NCBI GenBank assembly: GCA_936432065.2
Contig: OW386290.2
Coordinates: 129,936,677 to 130,000,676 of the forward strand
DNA: 64,000 bases
Source of the DNA: Rutpela maculata
Taxonomy: Eukaryota; Arthropoda; Insecta; Coleoptera; Cerambycidae
Reading direction: 5' to 3'
Position numbers and translations under genes: made by a program. Positions within the stretch are counted from its first letter, which is position 1. The number at the start of each line of letters is the position of its first letter. The notes beneath the pieces were generated by a model. That model saw nothing but the letters and a program-made list of their open reading frames with translations, searched no databases and had not been told where the DNA came from. This document shows positions 1-12,500 of this stretch, one piece after another.

Positions 1-660
1 TTGTTTACTGTTAAAAAAGTGAAAGGAAAGACTGGATAGTGAAAGAATCTTGTCTAGACTAGTAACACAATCACAATGAGTACTGAAGGGGATCATCTAG
101 ATCAGCAATAGTCCAAGAAGTCGATGGCTTTTGTTGAAGATGCGAAGCTAAGAGTTCATAACCTGAAAAATGAATTTGTATGTTAGCAATTATTCATTAA
201 GCAACATTTAATTAGGTAAACATATATTGAAAAAATTGTTGATCATCGACAACTTATTCCTACCTTTGCAAAAAGATTTTATCCTGTAAATTTCTTGGAT
301 AGTAGGTACCTACTTCTTTCACCCAACCACAAATAGCTTCAAGATTTTTGAATGTCTTGAACTCATCCTCTTGTCTACGCATTTCTCACAAAAACCAAGA
401 AATTTACAATATCTCTATATGAAATATTATGAAATACACCAATATTTGTTGTGAACTCATCATTTTTCAAAATATAAGCGATTTAATTCGATGACACCAA
501 CTTTTTCCATTATGAGACGATTTCGTAAAATATAAACTTATCTCCATATTAACGAACAAAATTCACAACACGAAATAATTAAGGATAGTTGTGGATGTTA
601 AGTTATCCAAAATTAATTTGTAAAATATTACAAAAACGGCAAAATATACTTTAAAACATG
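1..660. other. Left-edge intergenic stretch, no supported gene
   Basis: AT-rich sequence. A short reading frame begins at 76, is stopped by TAG at 109-111, and continues open in the same frame until a GTATGT that could be a splice donor near 178. I recognise no protein in it, and the in-frame stop argues against a working exon. Nothing else is supported here. Confidence 0.4.
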
Positions 661-717
661 TTCAATCGGTACGTCACTCGATGACAGCTGTTTGTTTTCC
701 TAAGGTTTCAGAATCTG

Positions 718-725
718 TGACGTCA
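718..725. promoter_or_regulatory. CRE-like palindrome upstream of LSM7
   Basis: A perfect TGACGTCA octamer, the cAMP-response-element/ATF core, lies about 290 bp upstream of the LSM7 start codon. The match is seen directly. That it works as a promoter element is inferred from its position only. Confidence 0.35.
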
Positions 726-789
726 GCGCATACGACCTATAGGTTGACAATACCACCAGCAAGATGGCTGTCTTCATAAAAATTCAATA

Positions 790-799
790 TTGGCGGGAA
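790..799. promoter_or_regulatory. E2F-like site upstream of LSM7
   Basis: TTGGCGGGAA resembles an E2F binding site and lies about 210 bp upstream of the LSM7 ATG, in the same GC-richer patch as the TGACGTCA motif. Use in vivo is inference. Confidence 0.3.
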
Positions 800-1010
800 G
801 GCAGAGAGTCGTTTCTGGTATAGGTCTTCTGTGGCCTAAGTCTAATTGGTCTTTGCTGTGAATGTAGCAATAGATCAAATAACTAGTAAAGTGGCGGCAC
901 TCTGGACCGTGACAAACAAATGCGTCAATTTTTGATTTGTGGTTAGATTGTGCCGCTTTTTTATAAATGAGTTAACATAACGTGGAAGTTTTCATTTTAA
1001 TAAGTAAAAA

Positions 1011-1412
1011 ATGGCATCTTCAGGGGAAAAACGAGAAAAGGTAATATTCTTTCGAAGATATTTATGCAGCCAAATAACCATATCGTTCTTTTAGAACAAC
1101 CAAAGTGGCGACCAAAAAGAGAAAAAGCGTAAGGAATCAATCCTAGATTTGTCCAAATATCTAGAAAAGACAATTCGCGTTAAATTTGCTGGCGGGAGAG
1201 AAGCCAGTGGGATTTTAAAAGGTTACGACCCTCTTTTAAATCTAGTCCTCGATAACACATCCGAATATTTACGGGACCCTGATGATCCCTATAAGCTCAC
1301 AGAAGACACAAGGGAGCTTGGATTGGTAGTGTGCAGAGGTACCAGTGTGGTGTTAATTTGCCCGATGGATGGTATGGAGTCTATACAGAATCCTTTTATT
1401 ACGCAAGATTGA
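1011..1412 (+). CDS. LSM7: U6 snRNA-associated Sm-like protein LSm7
   Basis: LSm7 is a subunit of the LSm2-8 ring that binds the U6 snRNA 3' end in the nucleus and of the LSm1-7 ring that promotes decapping in the cytoplasm. Two exons: 1011-1040 (ten codons, ends AAAAG before GTAATA) and 1095-1412 (after a TTTTAG acceptor), joined in phase 0 to give about 115 residues. The protein has a lysine/glutamate-rich N-terminus, then ESILDLSKYLEKTIRVKF and GGREASGILKGYDPLLNLV (Sm1 motif), and later LGLVVCRGTSVVLICP (Sm2 motif), all very close to animal LSm7. The usual family length is about 103 residues; the extra residues are in the charged N-terminal tail. The intron is only 54 bp. A frame starting at TTG 1149 misses exon 1 and is not the true start. 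Identity is near certain. Confidence 0.96.
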
Positions 1413-2216
1413 AACAAACATTTATTATTTAAGGTTTATTTTTAATTTTTGTACAGTACTACATATTCATTAAATTAATTTTTGGGTAACTTTTCTTTAT
1501 TTTTGGGATAAACATAAATGGAGAATTAGCCTTTTTGAATTTCTTTCTATGAATGTAAATTTGAAAATGAAAAGGTAACTATACAAGTAGGAAGTTTGCG
1601 GCCTAAGGTAAAAATTTAACAGTAGATGCAATAAACTTTTGAAATGTAAAATTAAGTTATTCACTTATAAAGCAGGAAGGGTAGATACAGCACAAATTCT
1701 TCATGGCTTTTTTAGTACTCAGACATTTGCAATTTTTATAATTTTGCAAGCAATTTAACAAAAAATGTATGCCACTTTCAGAATCTCGTGCGCTATTAGA
1801 GATTGTTCTCAAATTTTATGATTGTTCCTCTCTCGGTTCCTCTAGTATTCTTATTTGCTGTGTAGAGCAATTACTGAGTAATTTTTTTTATAAAAAATTT
1901 GTAAACAGAGAAGCACGTGTACAAAAAAAAGCATGGTAAAATATAGTAAGCGAGAAACTTTTTTATTATTAGCATAGCGGAAAAAAATTAAGTTTAAAGG
2001 TCAAGGAGGAAGTTTTCGGATTTGATTTGATATTTCTTTTTGTTGCTGTTTAGTTTAACCACAAAAGAATTGTTAAAATGCTCTGCGCCTGCAACATGGA
2101 ATTCCGCTTGATATCAGTTACTTAACCAAGCCTGCTCGAGACATACATAGATTACATTGGGGATCACAAAAGTGTTTATACATAATAAACACAGTAACAT
2201 TCAAGTGCTAGTGCAT
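1413..2216. other. LSM7 downstream region, no gene seen
   Basis: AT-rich DNA that probably includes the LSM7 3' UTR. I see no coding frame, RNA gene or clear transposon in it. Confidence 0.4.
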
Positions 2217-2479
2217 CAAGGGCGGATCTGGTCCTTGAGCTTGGGGGGGTAACATTGAACCCAAAATTTTTTGATGAGCGGGGGGGGGGGGCTCTTGAAA
2301 AAAAAATTTTCATCCTAAAATTAAAAAATAAAATTTTTTAAAAGTTATTAACTCACAATCTTGGGGGGGGTAATTACCCATTTTGTTTTTTCTTCCCAAA
2401 AACAAAACAGAAGTTTTAATGATTTACAGAATCTTGGGGGGGTAATTACCCCGTTACCCCTCCCATAAATCCGCGCTTG
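2217..2479. mobile_element. hAT-like MITE with G-runs
   Basis: The ends are CAAGGGCGGATCT and ATCCGCGCTTG, with near-duplicate flanks TAGTGCAT and TAAGTGCAT (8-bp target duplication with a one-base indel). The interior has several runs of G and a repeated GGGGTAATTACCC motif, and no coding capacity. A close relative lies at 39383-39651 and an end-fragment near 46380-46613. Confidence 0.65.
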
Positions 2480-2851
2480 TAAGTGCATAGTACTTAACGG
2501 GCACGAAAAACTCATTTTGCGGTTTTGCTAAATTTCAACATAAGATTACAAACACAGCCCCACAAAAAAAGTTCTGATTCCTGAACGTGCCCGTAATATT
2601 CCCATGTATTTTTCGACGCTGAATCCGAATCTGATAATAAAAAAGCCGTACACTCCCAAATTTTTGCCCTACGTCCAAAAATAACCCCTGAAATGAGGTA
2701 AACCCACCATATACATCTGGATAGAGTGAATAATGGATACAAATACATTGTGGAAAACGTGAATAACATACAATTTCTGTATTCAGCGATCAACTTCTCA
2801 AACACTAAACAAAAACCAGCCCCATAATGGGCTAGAAACTACTCCTATATA

Positions 2852-3614
2852 CAGGGTGATCTACCATGACATGTGGAAAATTTATCAGTAAGTTGTCCCC
2901 ACCGAAAGGAGTAAAAAAATTAAAAAAATATGACCAAAAAAATTACCTTCTTTTGTAGAAATGCGCCGCCAATGACTAACCAATCTGACATAACGTGGTA
3001 CAATCATATCACTTTATCAGACTTGGGATTGACACTACTGACAGCAAAGCTAAAGAGGGTAGAAGTGACTTTTTGGTTCTTATCAAATCACATTATAAAC
3101 CCTACAAACACCGAAGGTTGGCCCTTCAGCGGGACATCACTGGACCAGAAATGAAACTTCTGACTCAGTGATGGCTCGCTGATGGGCCGATCTTCGGTGT
3201 TTGTTGGGAAAATAGCGAAATAAATCGAAAAGACATTGACCCTATGCTAGTGAACTCTACAACAAAGAGTAGATATAAGAGATATTTATTTAAACCCGTC
3301 AACTTCGATGATGCTGTGTACCTGCCGGTGTCCTGATTGTTTGACCGAAAGCAAAAAACGTAGCACTGACCACACCCGCCAGCTTCACTTTTTATACCAA
3401 TTAGGGAAATGTAAACATCTCCGATATGTTCTTTCACAAGTAAGTTCGTCGCCCTATTACTGACCACAGACACGTAACAGTAGCGTATCTTCATAAGTTT
3501 TAACCCGTTTTAATATACTAAATTACCTCAGATCACTCTAAAATTGCAGGGGCTTTCCCACACTGAAAACTAGTACACCATTTTATTTTCCGCATACCAA
3601 GGTAAATCATGCTG
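2852..3614. mobile_element. CAGGGTG-type foldback element, copy A
   Basis: The ends are inverted copies (CAGGGTGATCTACC and GGTAAATCATGCTG) bounded by TA on both sides. The body matches the element at 13391-14062 in the opposite orientation, which shows it is a dispersed family. It is interrupted by the small palindrome at 3104-3204. No transposase frame is seen. The superfamily is not assigned. Confidence 0.65.
3104..3204. mobile_element. 101-bp palindromic insert
   Basis: ACAAACACCGAAG at the left and CTTCGGTGTTTGT at the right, with paired GGCCC and TCAGCG tracts inside, make a near-perfect hairpin. The sibling element at 13391 lacks this block at the matching place, so it reads as a later insertion. 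Confidence 0.55.
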
Positions 3615-4059
3615 TATACCGCAACAGATGTAAAGGCGTGATGCTGCCAGACATTCATATAGCAAGCGGAGGCTAACTAGAATAACTTCCGTGAATCACA
3701 AAATGTCTGGTCCGTCATGAATAAGATGAAGAAGAGTGTCATTTTTATCTTATTTCATTTGAAAGATATCAGCAATGTCATTTTGTTTACAATATTCGTT
3801 TTGTAATTCATTCATTCTGTATGGCTCACCTGTCGTGGTTGTTTGTTATTCGTATATGGAAGCACCAGAGCTCTTTCCCATAACTTCCTTGGTGTTATCA
3901 GCCCAACATTTTAGAGGTCATCCTCTTCTCCTCTCGCCATCTGGTTGGCAGCCCAGTTAAGCAATTTGCATTACATTTATTTTTATTTGAATTATAACAC
4001 TCGTGTACTTTCTTAAATAAAATAAGTCTTATGGTGCATTCAATGAATGCCCAAAAGGG

Positions 4060-5420
4060 ATTGTAGAAGGCATGGAGGGGAGGGGGGGAGAATTTTCCTC
4101 TTCAAGGATGTATTGGGGCTACTTAGGAGGTAAACGTACTAAAAGTCTCTGCCCCTAGTCCTGCCGCTTCGGGGGGGAGGCGGGTGGAAAGGTCCCTTTT
4201 TTCGATTGACATAACTTGGAAACGATGCGTCGCACGGAAAAAAGTATTCTACGCAAAATTAAACATTATTAAATTTCCTACAATTTCATTTTCTTCCTAT
4301 GTGTTATAGTTTCTGAGATATTCGCCAGCGAAAATCAATAATAAATAAATTAATTAGGTATCTGACATTTCTCTATCAAAATGGCTTACTGACCTGTTAA
4401 TAAATCACCGTCACAAAATAATCTTTATTTTACAATGCTCGATGTATTTACTAATGTAATATTTTGTCAAAATCTATATTTCCTTAAATATACAGTGTGA
4501 CTCACTTAAAATGAAGACACCCTTATAACTTTATTATTTTGTTTCCGATTTGAATCAAATTTTACTCAAGTATAGAACAAATTAGAATTTACTTATGACC
4601 AATAAAACATTCGCCTGCTACAAAGGCAAAGCCACCTGCGGTACCAAAATATGCAGAAAAAAAATCATACTAGTGGGTCTTGACGAATTTCACGTATCCA
4701 CTACAAATTGTGGAAACTGAGGATCCCCTTTGTGAAATGAGCTTATGTATGAGAAATCCCCCATCAATAACCAAATCCAATTTTGGTGTAAATATGGTTT
4801 GGCGCCGATCCGATGCATTTTTTTTTTAGAATTTTTAACATTCAAAATGTTTTTATTTTCTTCCACATATTTTGGTGCCAAAGGTGGCTTTGCCTTTGCA
4901 GCATGCGAATGTTTTACTGATCACAAGTGGATCTTAATTTGTTCTATACTTGAGTAAAATTTAATTCAAATCGGAAAGAAAATAAAAAAGTTATAAGAGT
5001 GTTTTCATTTTGTGAGTCACACTATATTTAAGAAAATACATAGATTTCGACAAAATGTTACATTAGTAAATACATCGAGTGTTGTAAAATAAAACTTATT
5101 TTGTGACTGTGATTTATTAGCGGACCACGGTAAACCGTTTTAATTATCGATTTTCGCTGGCGAATATCTCGGAAACTATATCACATAGTAAGAAAATGAA
5201 TACAAGCATTCTTGTAGGAAGTTTAATTATATTTAATTTTGCATAGAATACTTTTTTCGTACGACGCATCGTTTCCAAGTTATAAGCCAAGAATCGAAAA
5301 AAGGGACCTCCCCCCCCCCCGAAGCGGCAAGGCTAGGGGAGGGGACTTTTATGTTTACCTACTAACTACCCTCAACACATTCCTGAAGAGCAAAATTCCC
5401 CCCTGCGTGTCCTCTACCAC
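4060..5420. repeat. 1.35-kb foldback (inverted repeat)
   Basis: Two arms of roughly 600 bp are inverted copies around an unpaired loop near 4700-4800. Outer landmarks are the CCGCTTCGGGGGG block at about 4166 matched by CCCCCCGAAGCGG at about 5315; inner landmarks are GTGTGACTCAC at 4495 matched by GTGAGTCACAC at about 5014. The inner pair looks like the ends of the TACAGTGTG foldback type, so two foldbacks may be nested. Short frames here are products of the palindrome, not genes. Confidence 0.75.
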
Positions 5421-5657
5421 TCCTTCTTTGCGACTGGACTATTAACAATTACAAATTAACTCCGACAAATTTCAAGGAGGGGGAAATTGCCTCTTCTTGC
5501 CCCTTCTGTTGGCTACTGAAAAACATTATTTTGGGTATCTATTTAAGCAGATTTCTATATTTTAGAATATATACCTAGGTATATAATTTATTGTATATTA
5601 ATACCTATTTTACACCTCATTTATTGTTTTTTCAAATTAAAGAATATTAGGTGTTTC

Positions 5658-5953
5658 CAAGGGCGGATCAAAAAAAAATTTTTTCGCCTCGGAATCTAAA
5701 AAAATTTTATCGCCTCATGAGAGGGGGGCGCAAATGAAAATCCAAAAAAAAAATTTTTCGAAAATTTCAGCTCATGGGGAGGGGTACAAATAAAAATTTT
5801 TTCGCCTCATACACAGGAATACTATTAGAAATCCAAAAAAAATTTTTTCCCACATGCGGAAAAAAAATTGTCGCCTTGAAAACGTAACATATACTTTCCT
5901 CGGGGGGGGGGGGCAATTGCCCCTACTGCCCCCCCCCCCCTGGATCCGCCCTG
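5658..5953. mobile_element. hAT-like MITE, GGGCGGATC type
   Basis: Left end CAAGGGCGGATC and right end GATCCGCCCTG. Low-complexity A, T, G and C runs fill the interior. The flanks share only GTTTC/TTTC, so the target duplication is decayed or misplaced. Confidence 0.5.
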
Positions 5954-6452
5954 TTTCAAAGTTACCTCCTAAATACCTAAAATCTAAAATGATATTTTTC
6001 AATACTTTTTATTAGAATCTTCTTTTTCCTTTATAAATCAAAATATTGAGATACCTATTTCATTTTCTAATTTAGTTGAGGCAGTGATGTCTATTTCGAT
6101 TCGAAATATGATAAAATAAGTTTATTCTAGAATGTAACTGAAGTTCATTAACACTCATCATTCTCAGTAGTAAGTAATTTACATAAATAATTAAATAATA
6201 TGTATATGTACTATCTACACATCTATCATTTCATGTGCTTAAACTTAAAACCATTTAAATCGGTTCGAAAAAAATACACACGTCAAATATCCTTGGCAAT
6301 AACCGATTCTATTGGTCTAGTTTTAGAATCTGGGGGAATTGTAATGGCGTTGTTGGTATCCTCCGTTCCGTGTCATTAAAGTTTTTACGCTGTCAAAGTC
6401 GGTCCTCTTTTTCGAACAGACGTGTTTTGTGTCTGTTATTTTTTTCTTGAAA

Positions 6453-6567
6453 ATGGCAAATCTGAGACAAACTCCTTTAACGTGCAGTGGACATACGAGG
6501 CCCGTAGTTCATTTGGATTTCAGTGCGGTGACGGATAGTGGATATTTTTTAATTTCAGCTTGTAAAG
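6453..6567 (+). CDS. STRAP: STRAP exon 1
   Basis: Encodes residues 1-38 plus the first base of an Asp codon, ending FLISACK before GTAAGT. Intron 1 is 323 bp and ends TGCACAG. Confidence 0.95.
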
Positions 6568-9500
6568 GTAAGTGGATTAACATTTACCAACCTTCCTCAA
6601 TGGCCAAGAATATTGCACCTTGGCCTGGTTTTGGTAACAATTGAAACCATGCAATTAGTGTAACCTTCTTGTTCCACCTCAAAATTTTTATGGAAGGTCA
6701 ATTTCAATAATCTTCCTGTTTTGTTCTTATTGAGTATGCATGTATTATTTTCAATACAATATGTTTGTTAGTTATTTTTAACTTATGTTTATCTTATCAG
6801 TTTTGGTATAAATAAGATTTAACAGATTTAAGATAATACAATTGTTTGTAGAAAATTAGGTTTTATTTTTTTTTTCCATATAATGCACAGATGGAAAACC
6901 TATGTTGCGTCAAGGGGATACAGGAGATTGGATTGGGACATTTGAAGGCCACAAAGGGGCAGTTTGGGGCGTAGCATTAAATGCAGAAGCCACTAAGGCT
7001 GCTAGTGGTGCAGCTGATTTTACTGGAAAAGTATGGGATGCCATTTCTGGAGAGGAACTTCACTCTTTCCAGCATAATCATATTGTAAAAAGTGTAAATT
7101 TTTCTAAGGATTCCAGTCTCTTAACTACCGGAAGCAATGAAAAGTTGGTTAGGGTATTTGATCTCAACAAACCTGAGGCTAGTAAGTATGTATCCATTTA
7201 ACAAAAAAATTACATCCAGAAAAAGGGAGACAAAAAGTCAGGTACTTGGTGAAGTCGATGAAGTTTTTTTCCTCTGAATTGCCCTGAGGAAGGACTTTTA
7301 TGATTCCTTCTGTAATGTCAATTTGAGACTCTAAATTGATATGTTAACAAACTTACAATGTCGACTTTTTATTGGGGGTGGTTCCCACCCCTTCTGGAGG
7401 GATGGACAAAAAAGTATAAAAAAAAATTGGCAATGTGAGACGGTTTTTCGTAAATAACCCAAAAGTATTACATTTAACAAAAAAATGGTATAGTTACTAC
7501 AAAAATGGCAGTTTAATGATGGCATTGGAACATATTCGATACGGTATTATATTTTGGGGAAATGCAGTTGTGGCATGTGGCACAGAGAGTGCTGATTTTC
7601 AAGAAAAGATGTTTATGAATCATGTTTAAAATGAAGTTATTAGGATAGTTGTCGGATGGTATTTAAAGGAAAACTTGCAATAACTTCTTTATATGTATAT
7701 GTATGAGGCAGTAAACTTTATAGCACAGAACAAGAGCTTATTTATTGATTGTCAAAGGACTTGAAATACAAACACAAAAGAAAACTTTTTAACCGATCAA
7801 ACTAAATATAGTTTCAAAAATGTTCATAACTTGTTAATTAAAATATGGAATAAATTACTTCTGCAGGAAAGAAGTTTGCCGCAACTGATTTTGTTAAAAA
7901 TTAAAAAATTATTTACTGGATAATCCTTTTAATAGCTTGAATTAGTATTTTATACACGAAATTGTAATCTTAGCTACTATTGTTTTATTTTGCCTATGTA
8001 CACTTCTGTGCGATAAAATCCCGTACACCTATTTTTTCACTATATTAAATCATTATTTATTTGTCAGTGTCAGTGTCATATTTTCGAAATGCCGAAATTA
8101 ACTGAACATGAAAAAAAGGATGTTCTCTCTGAAATTGAAGGGGGATGGTCTATCAGAGCAGTTGCTAACCATTATCACTTGAATAAAAGTACTGTTATGA
8201 GTGTGAAGAAAAGTGCACACAAAAAAAAAATGTTTTAGAACAAATAAATATTATTCAAGTCAAGCAAATGATAACTTCGTATATAAGCAAAAGCGTCATT
8301 GCGTTAAAATAAGAGAAATATTTGTTTGAAATTATTTTAAATATAACTATTTAGTAAAGTTCATTTAAAGATAAGTATATTTAAAGTAACACACTGTCAG
8401 ATTTAGAAACAAATATTACATTTACTTGCTGGAATACACTGTAAATGTTTCTATTGAGATTACCATTTACTTCAATTAATGAAATATTTGCATTATTTTT
8501 AACATATTTTAGATTATTTCTGAATATATAGTTTATTAATTTGAAAATATGATATACATCAAACTAAATGTTTTTAAACATTGATCCAAATATATTAGAT
8601 ATTATTTTAATTATAAGCTCTTCTCACAGTAAATAGGCCCAATGTCAATCCAAAGATATCAGATTGTTAGTTCAAATATATATTTTTCTCGTAATAAATC
8701 AGCCTAATGTTGGTTCAAGCACATTAAGTTATTAATTTGAATACTTGGTTTTCTTATAATAAATCAGCCCTATATTTATATTAATTGAAAATCACGATTA
8801 TTTCCTTCTGAAATTAATTTTTCTAAGTCAAATTCATATCGACCGCAAGAATTGACTGTAACTATTCGTCCATCATCCAACTCCTGACGATTTAAGAAAG
8901 TCTGATGATATTGCGCTGAAGCATTTATATTTTGATTGCCTATACGAATTTCTTGTGCATACTCTCATAGACCTATGGTAGGACTGTGTCAGCGAATTGT
9001 AAGTAGATCCATCTACTGTGAACTTGGAAATGGCTTGACTATACACTGTTCAAGTCAAATATATGATACTCTCAAAGAAAGTCTTTCTTTTCTCAAATCA
9101 ATAATATATTTGCTTCAAGAGTAAAACATTTTTTAGTTGAAATTATGCATAATTCTATACGTAAAATATGGATCGCTTGACTTGAATATAATTATCTCAA
9201 GTTTAGTAGTTGGCATTTAACATTTTTTTGATAAACATATTTAATGAAGCAAAGAATTCTACTATTTATTTAAAACTTAAGTAATGTTTATTCTAAGACT
9301 AATATACATTTTTAACTTGACAATATAAATAGTTCACAATATGAATGTCTCTATTTGACTATACTCTAACTTAAATATATGATATTCTCAAATTTCTAAG
9401 CATATGCATATGCATATATTCAAAGGAAGAATTTTAGCCTCTTTATGCATAGATTTATATTTAGCATATAAATGTCTTGATTTGAATATACTTCACTCAA

Positions 9501-12500
9501 GTTAAACAGTTACTTTTCTTAAGTTTTTCAATAAGGACATATAAATAAACAAAGAATTTTACTATTTATTTCAAATATATGTAATTTTATTCTCATTTTT
9601 AACTTGAAACTATGCAAAGTTTTCAGTGAAGAATATGGATGTCTCTGTTTGATTATACTCTATTTAAGTTAAATATATGATATTCTCAATTTTTTAATCA
9701 TATGCATATATTCAAAAGAAGAATTACATTCTTGTTTGAAATGTATATAATATTTGTTCCTAAAGTAATGCATTTTTATGTTGAAATTATACATCATTTT
9801 ATATTTAGAATGTGAATGTTTTGATTTGATTATCCTCATCTCAAATTAAAGAAATTTATCAAGATTTTGCTTTAGTTTTCCCAAATAATTGTATTGTTTG
9901 AAACCAAGAAAAATGTCTTATTTTGAGCAAATAACACATTCAAAATCCTGAACAAATAGGTATATTCAAAACAAGAATACTTTTTTTTGTGTGTGGGAGG
10001 AGGAAGGTAGCGTAAAGAGAAAAGACGGTTCAGGCCGATCGAGAAGTTCAAATCTCGTTCAAGATGAAGCACTCCTGGGCTATTTGAGGGAAAATCCGAC
10101 ATCCGTTTCAAATAGCAGGAGACGCTGTGTTCATGACAAGTTTTCCAGCATCGAGGTCAACAGCTAGCCGAAGGATAGGAAAATGGGAAATAAAAAACTG
10201 TACAGGTACCAAGAAGATCATATTAACAGAAGCAAGCCCGCATTATGTTTTGTTTAAATTGTATGCAATAAAGTCCCGTACACTTGAAAAATCAAGTAAT
10301 CCAGTTTTTACTAATATTAAGTGATGTGAATCAGTCTTTTTGGAATTTAGATTTTTTATTATCATATAGGTTATAAAAAAGTGACATTGATTGTGAAATG
10401 TCATAAGTAAAGGTATTTGGAAAAATGATAATGATTTAATGAAGGCCACGGTAATAATTCAATATCATTGTTTTGAGTAATTATCCTGGCACTATGAATA
10501 GGGCAGTTGTCTTGTTGATAAATTAATGTGTTGTTTGAATATAATTGCTCCACCGAAGGAAGTATAACGTTTTCCAAAATATCCCTATAAACCTGTCCAT
10601 TAAATCTACCATTATCCATGATATGCCACGCTACACCAGGGCCATACACGCTTATCCATGCCCAAACACTAACAGAAAATCGCCCGGACCTGTTCCGCGG
10701 GGACACGTAGCGTTCGTGAAACCTGGTATTTGCAGGGACGGTACACCCAAATATGTCCGTCATTACAAGACTGAAAAACTTTTTCATCGGTAAACTCAAC
10801 ATTGTTCCAAAACTCCAACGGGCGATAAACATAATTTAAACAAAACAGAATGCGGGCTTGCTTATGTTCCTCTGTTAATATGGTCTTCTTGGCACTTACA
10901 CAGTTTTTTAATTCCAATTTTCCTATCCTTCGGCTAGCTGTTGACCTCGATGCTGGAAAATTTGTCATGGACACAGCATCTACTGTTGTTTGAAACGAAT
11001 TTTCCCTCAAATAGCCAAGGAGCGCTTCATCTTGAGCGAGATTTGAACTTCTCGGTCAGCCTGAACCGTCTTTTCTCTTTATGATACCTTCCTCCTCCCA
11101 TCTTTTCTTCACACTCATAACGGTACTTTTATTTAAGTGATAATGGTTAGCAACTTCTCTCATAGACCATCCCTCTTCAATTTTAGAGAGAACTAGAATA
11201 GAATACTTTATTTGTCTTTGTGGCTACAGTATTTGTAGATAAGATATGTCATCATGTAAAAAAATTAAAAAAATAGAAATACAAAAGTTAAAACTACATA
11301 CATACAGATTAAAAGGTACACTAATAACAAACACTTACAAAAGCTACATTAAATAAAATGAAATAAAAGAAAAAACACTGAAATTACTAAATTACAATTT
11401 TTCTCCAGTTTGTATCTTTAACACAAACTCCCCAATGGTGTAGAATGCTTTATTTGTTAAGTAATTTTTTAACTTTTTCTTAAAGTCTTGAGCAGGCAAG
11501 TCTCTGAGGTTTACAGGAAGTAAATTGAACATATGGAATCCTGCATAAAAGGGTGATTTTTCGTAAAAAGCATGGTGATGTTTATTTATATATGTTATTT
11601 TTATGCCTTGTATTATGAGTGTGAATGTCAGCATATGATGGGAATTTATTTTTGTTTTCATAACTGTATATTAAAATTTTTAATATATAGATACATGCAA
11701 TTGTTAATATTTTTTTCTTTTTAAAAATCTCTACAGGAGGTACGACTATCAAGGTTATATATTAGTCTAATAACTCGTTTTTGTAAAATGAACACTCTTT
11801 GTACATGGGCGGATCGACCCCACACAATAATGTTGTAACTAATAGCTGAGTAAAATAAAGCATAATATACTGGCAATAGAGAATCTGGATTAAGTTTATC
11901 TTTTAATTGTTTAATTGCAAAGTAGACCTTATTTAATTTTTTTGAGAGAAATGTAATTTGTTCTTGCCATGTTAGCTGGTTGTCAACGATGGTTCCAAGA
12001 AATTTTGAATTAGATTCAAGTTTAATAGGTTTGTTGTCAAAAGTGAAATTAAAATTGTAGGTTTTTTTAAATTTGTTATGAAATTGAATCATGACTGTTT
12101 TTTCACTATTTATTATCAATCGATTTTTGTGACACCAATCATGGAACTGAGATAGAGTAGTTCTAACTTTGCTCTCTACTTCTTTTGGATCGTGATGTGA
12201 GATAACAACTGATGTATCATCAGCGTATAAGAAGACTTTACCTTCACTTAGGTGGTCGGGAAGGTCGTTAACGTACAATAGGAAGATTAATGGTCCAAGA
12301 ACGCTCCCTTGTGGGGTACCAATGTCAATATTAAAGTGTTTTGATTTTGCATCAGCATGTTTGACATAAAATTTTCTGTTAGATAAATATGATGAAAGAC
12401 ATTTATTAATGTTGCCACGAATTCCTAGGTTATTAAGTTTCTCTGGTACGAAGTCTACATGAAGGGAAAGCTCTTGATAAATCAAAGAATATTCCAATTA

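Larger units (their letters stand above)
8001..10261 (+). mobile_element. Tc1/mariner-like element, plus copy (broken)
   Basis: The left terminal repeat contains TACACTTCTGTGCGATAAAA and TCCCGTACACC. A Tc1-type helix-turn-helix frame starts with ATG at 8090 (MPKLTEHEKKDVLSE, then GGWSIRAVANHYHLNKSTV). The copy is split by the insert at 8216-9993, resumes at about 9994, carries several stops, and ends inside the transposase near 10245, where the minus-strand copy begins. It cannot make a transposase. Confidence 0.75.

Noticed and set aside
76..180. Short frame with a possible splice donor near the left edge
   Set aside because: It has an in-frame TAG after eleven codons and no recognised protein similarity.
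4690..4957. Overlapping frames on both strands
   Set aside because: They lie in a palindrome, where opposite frames arise by symmetry.
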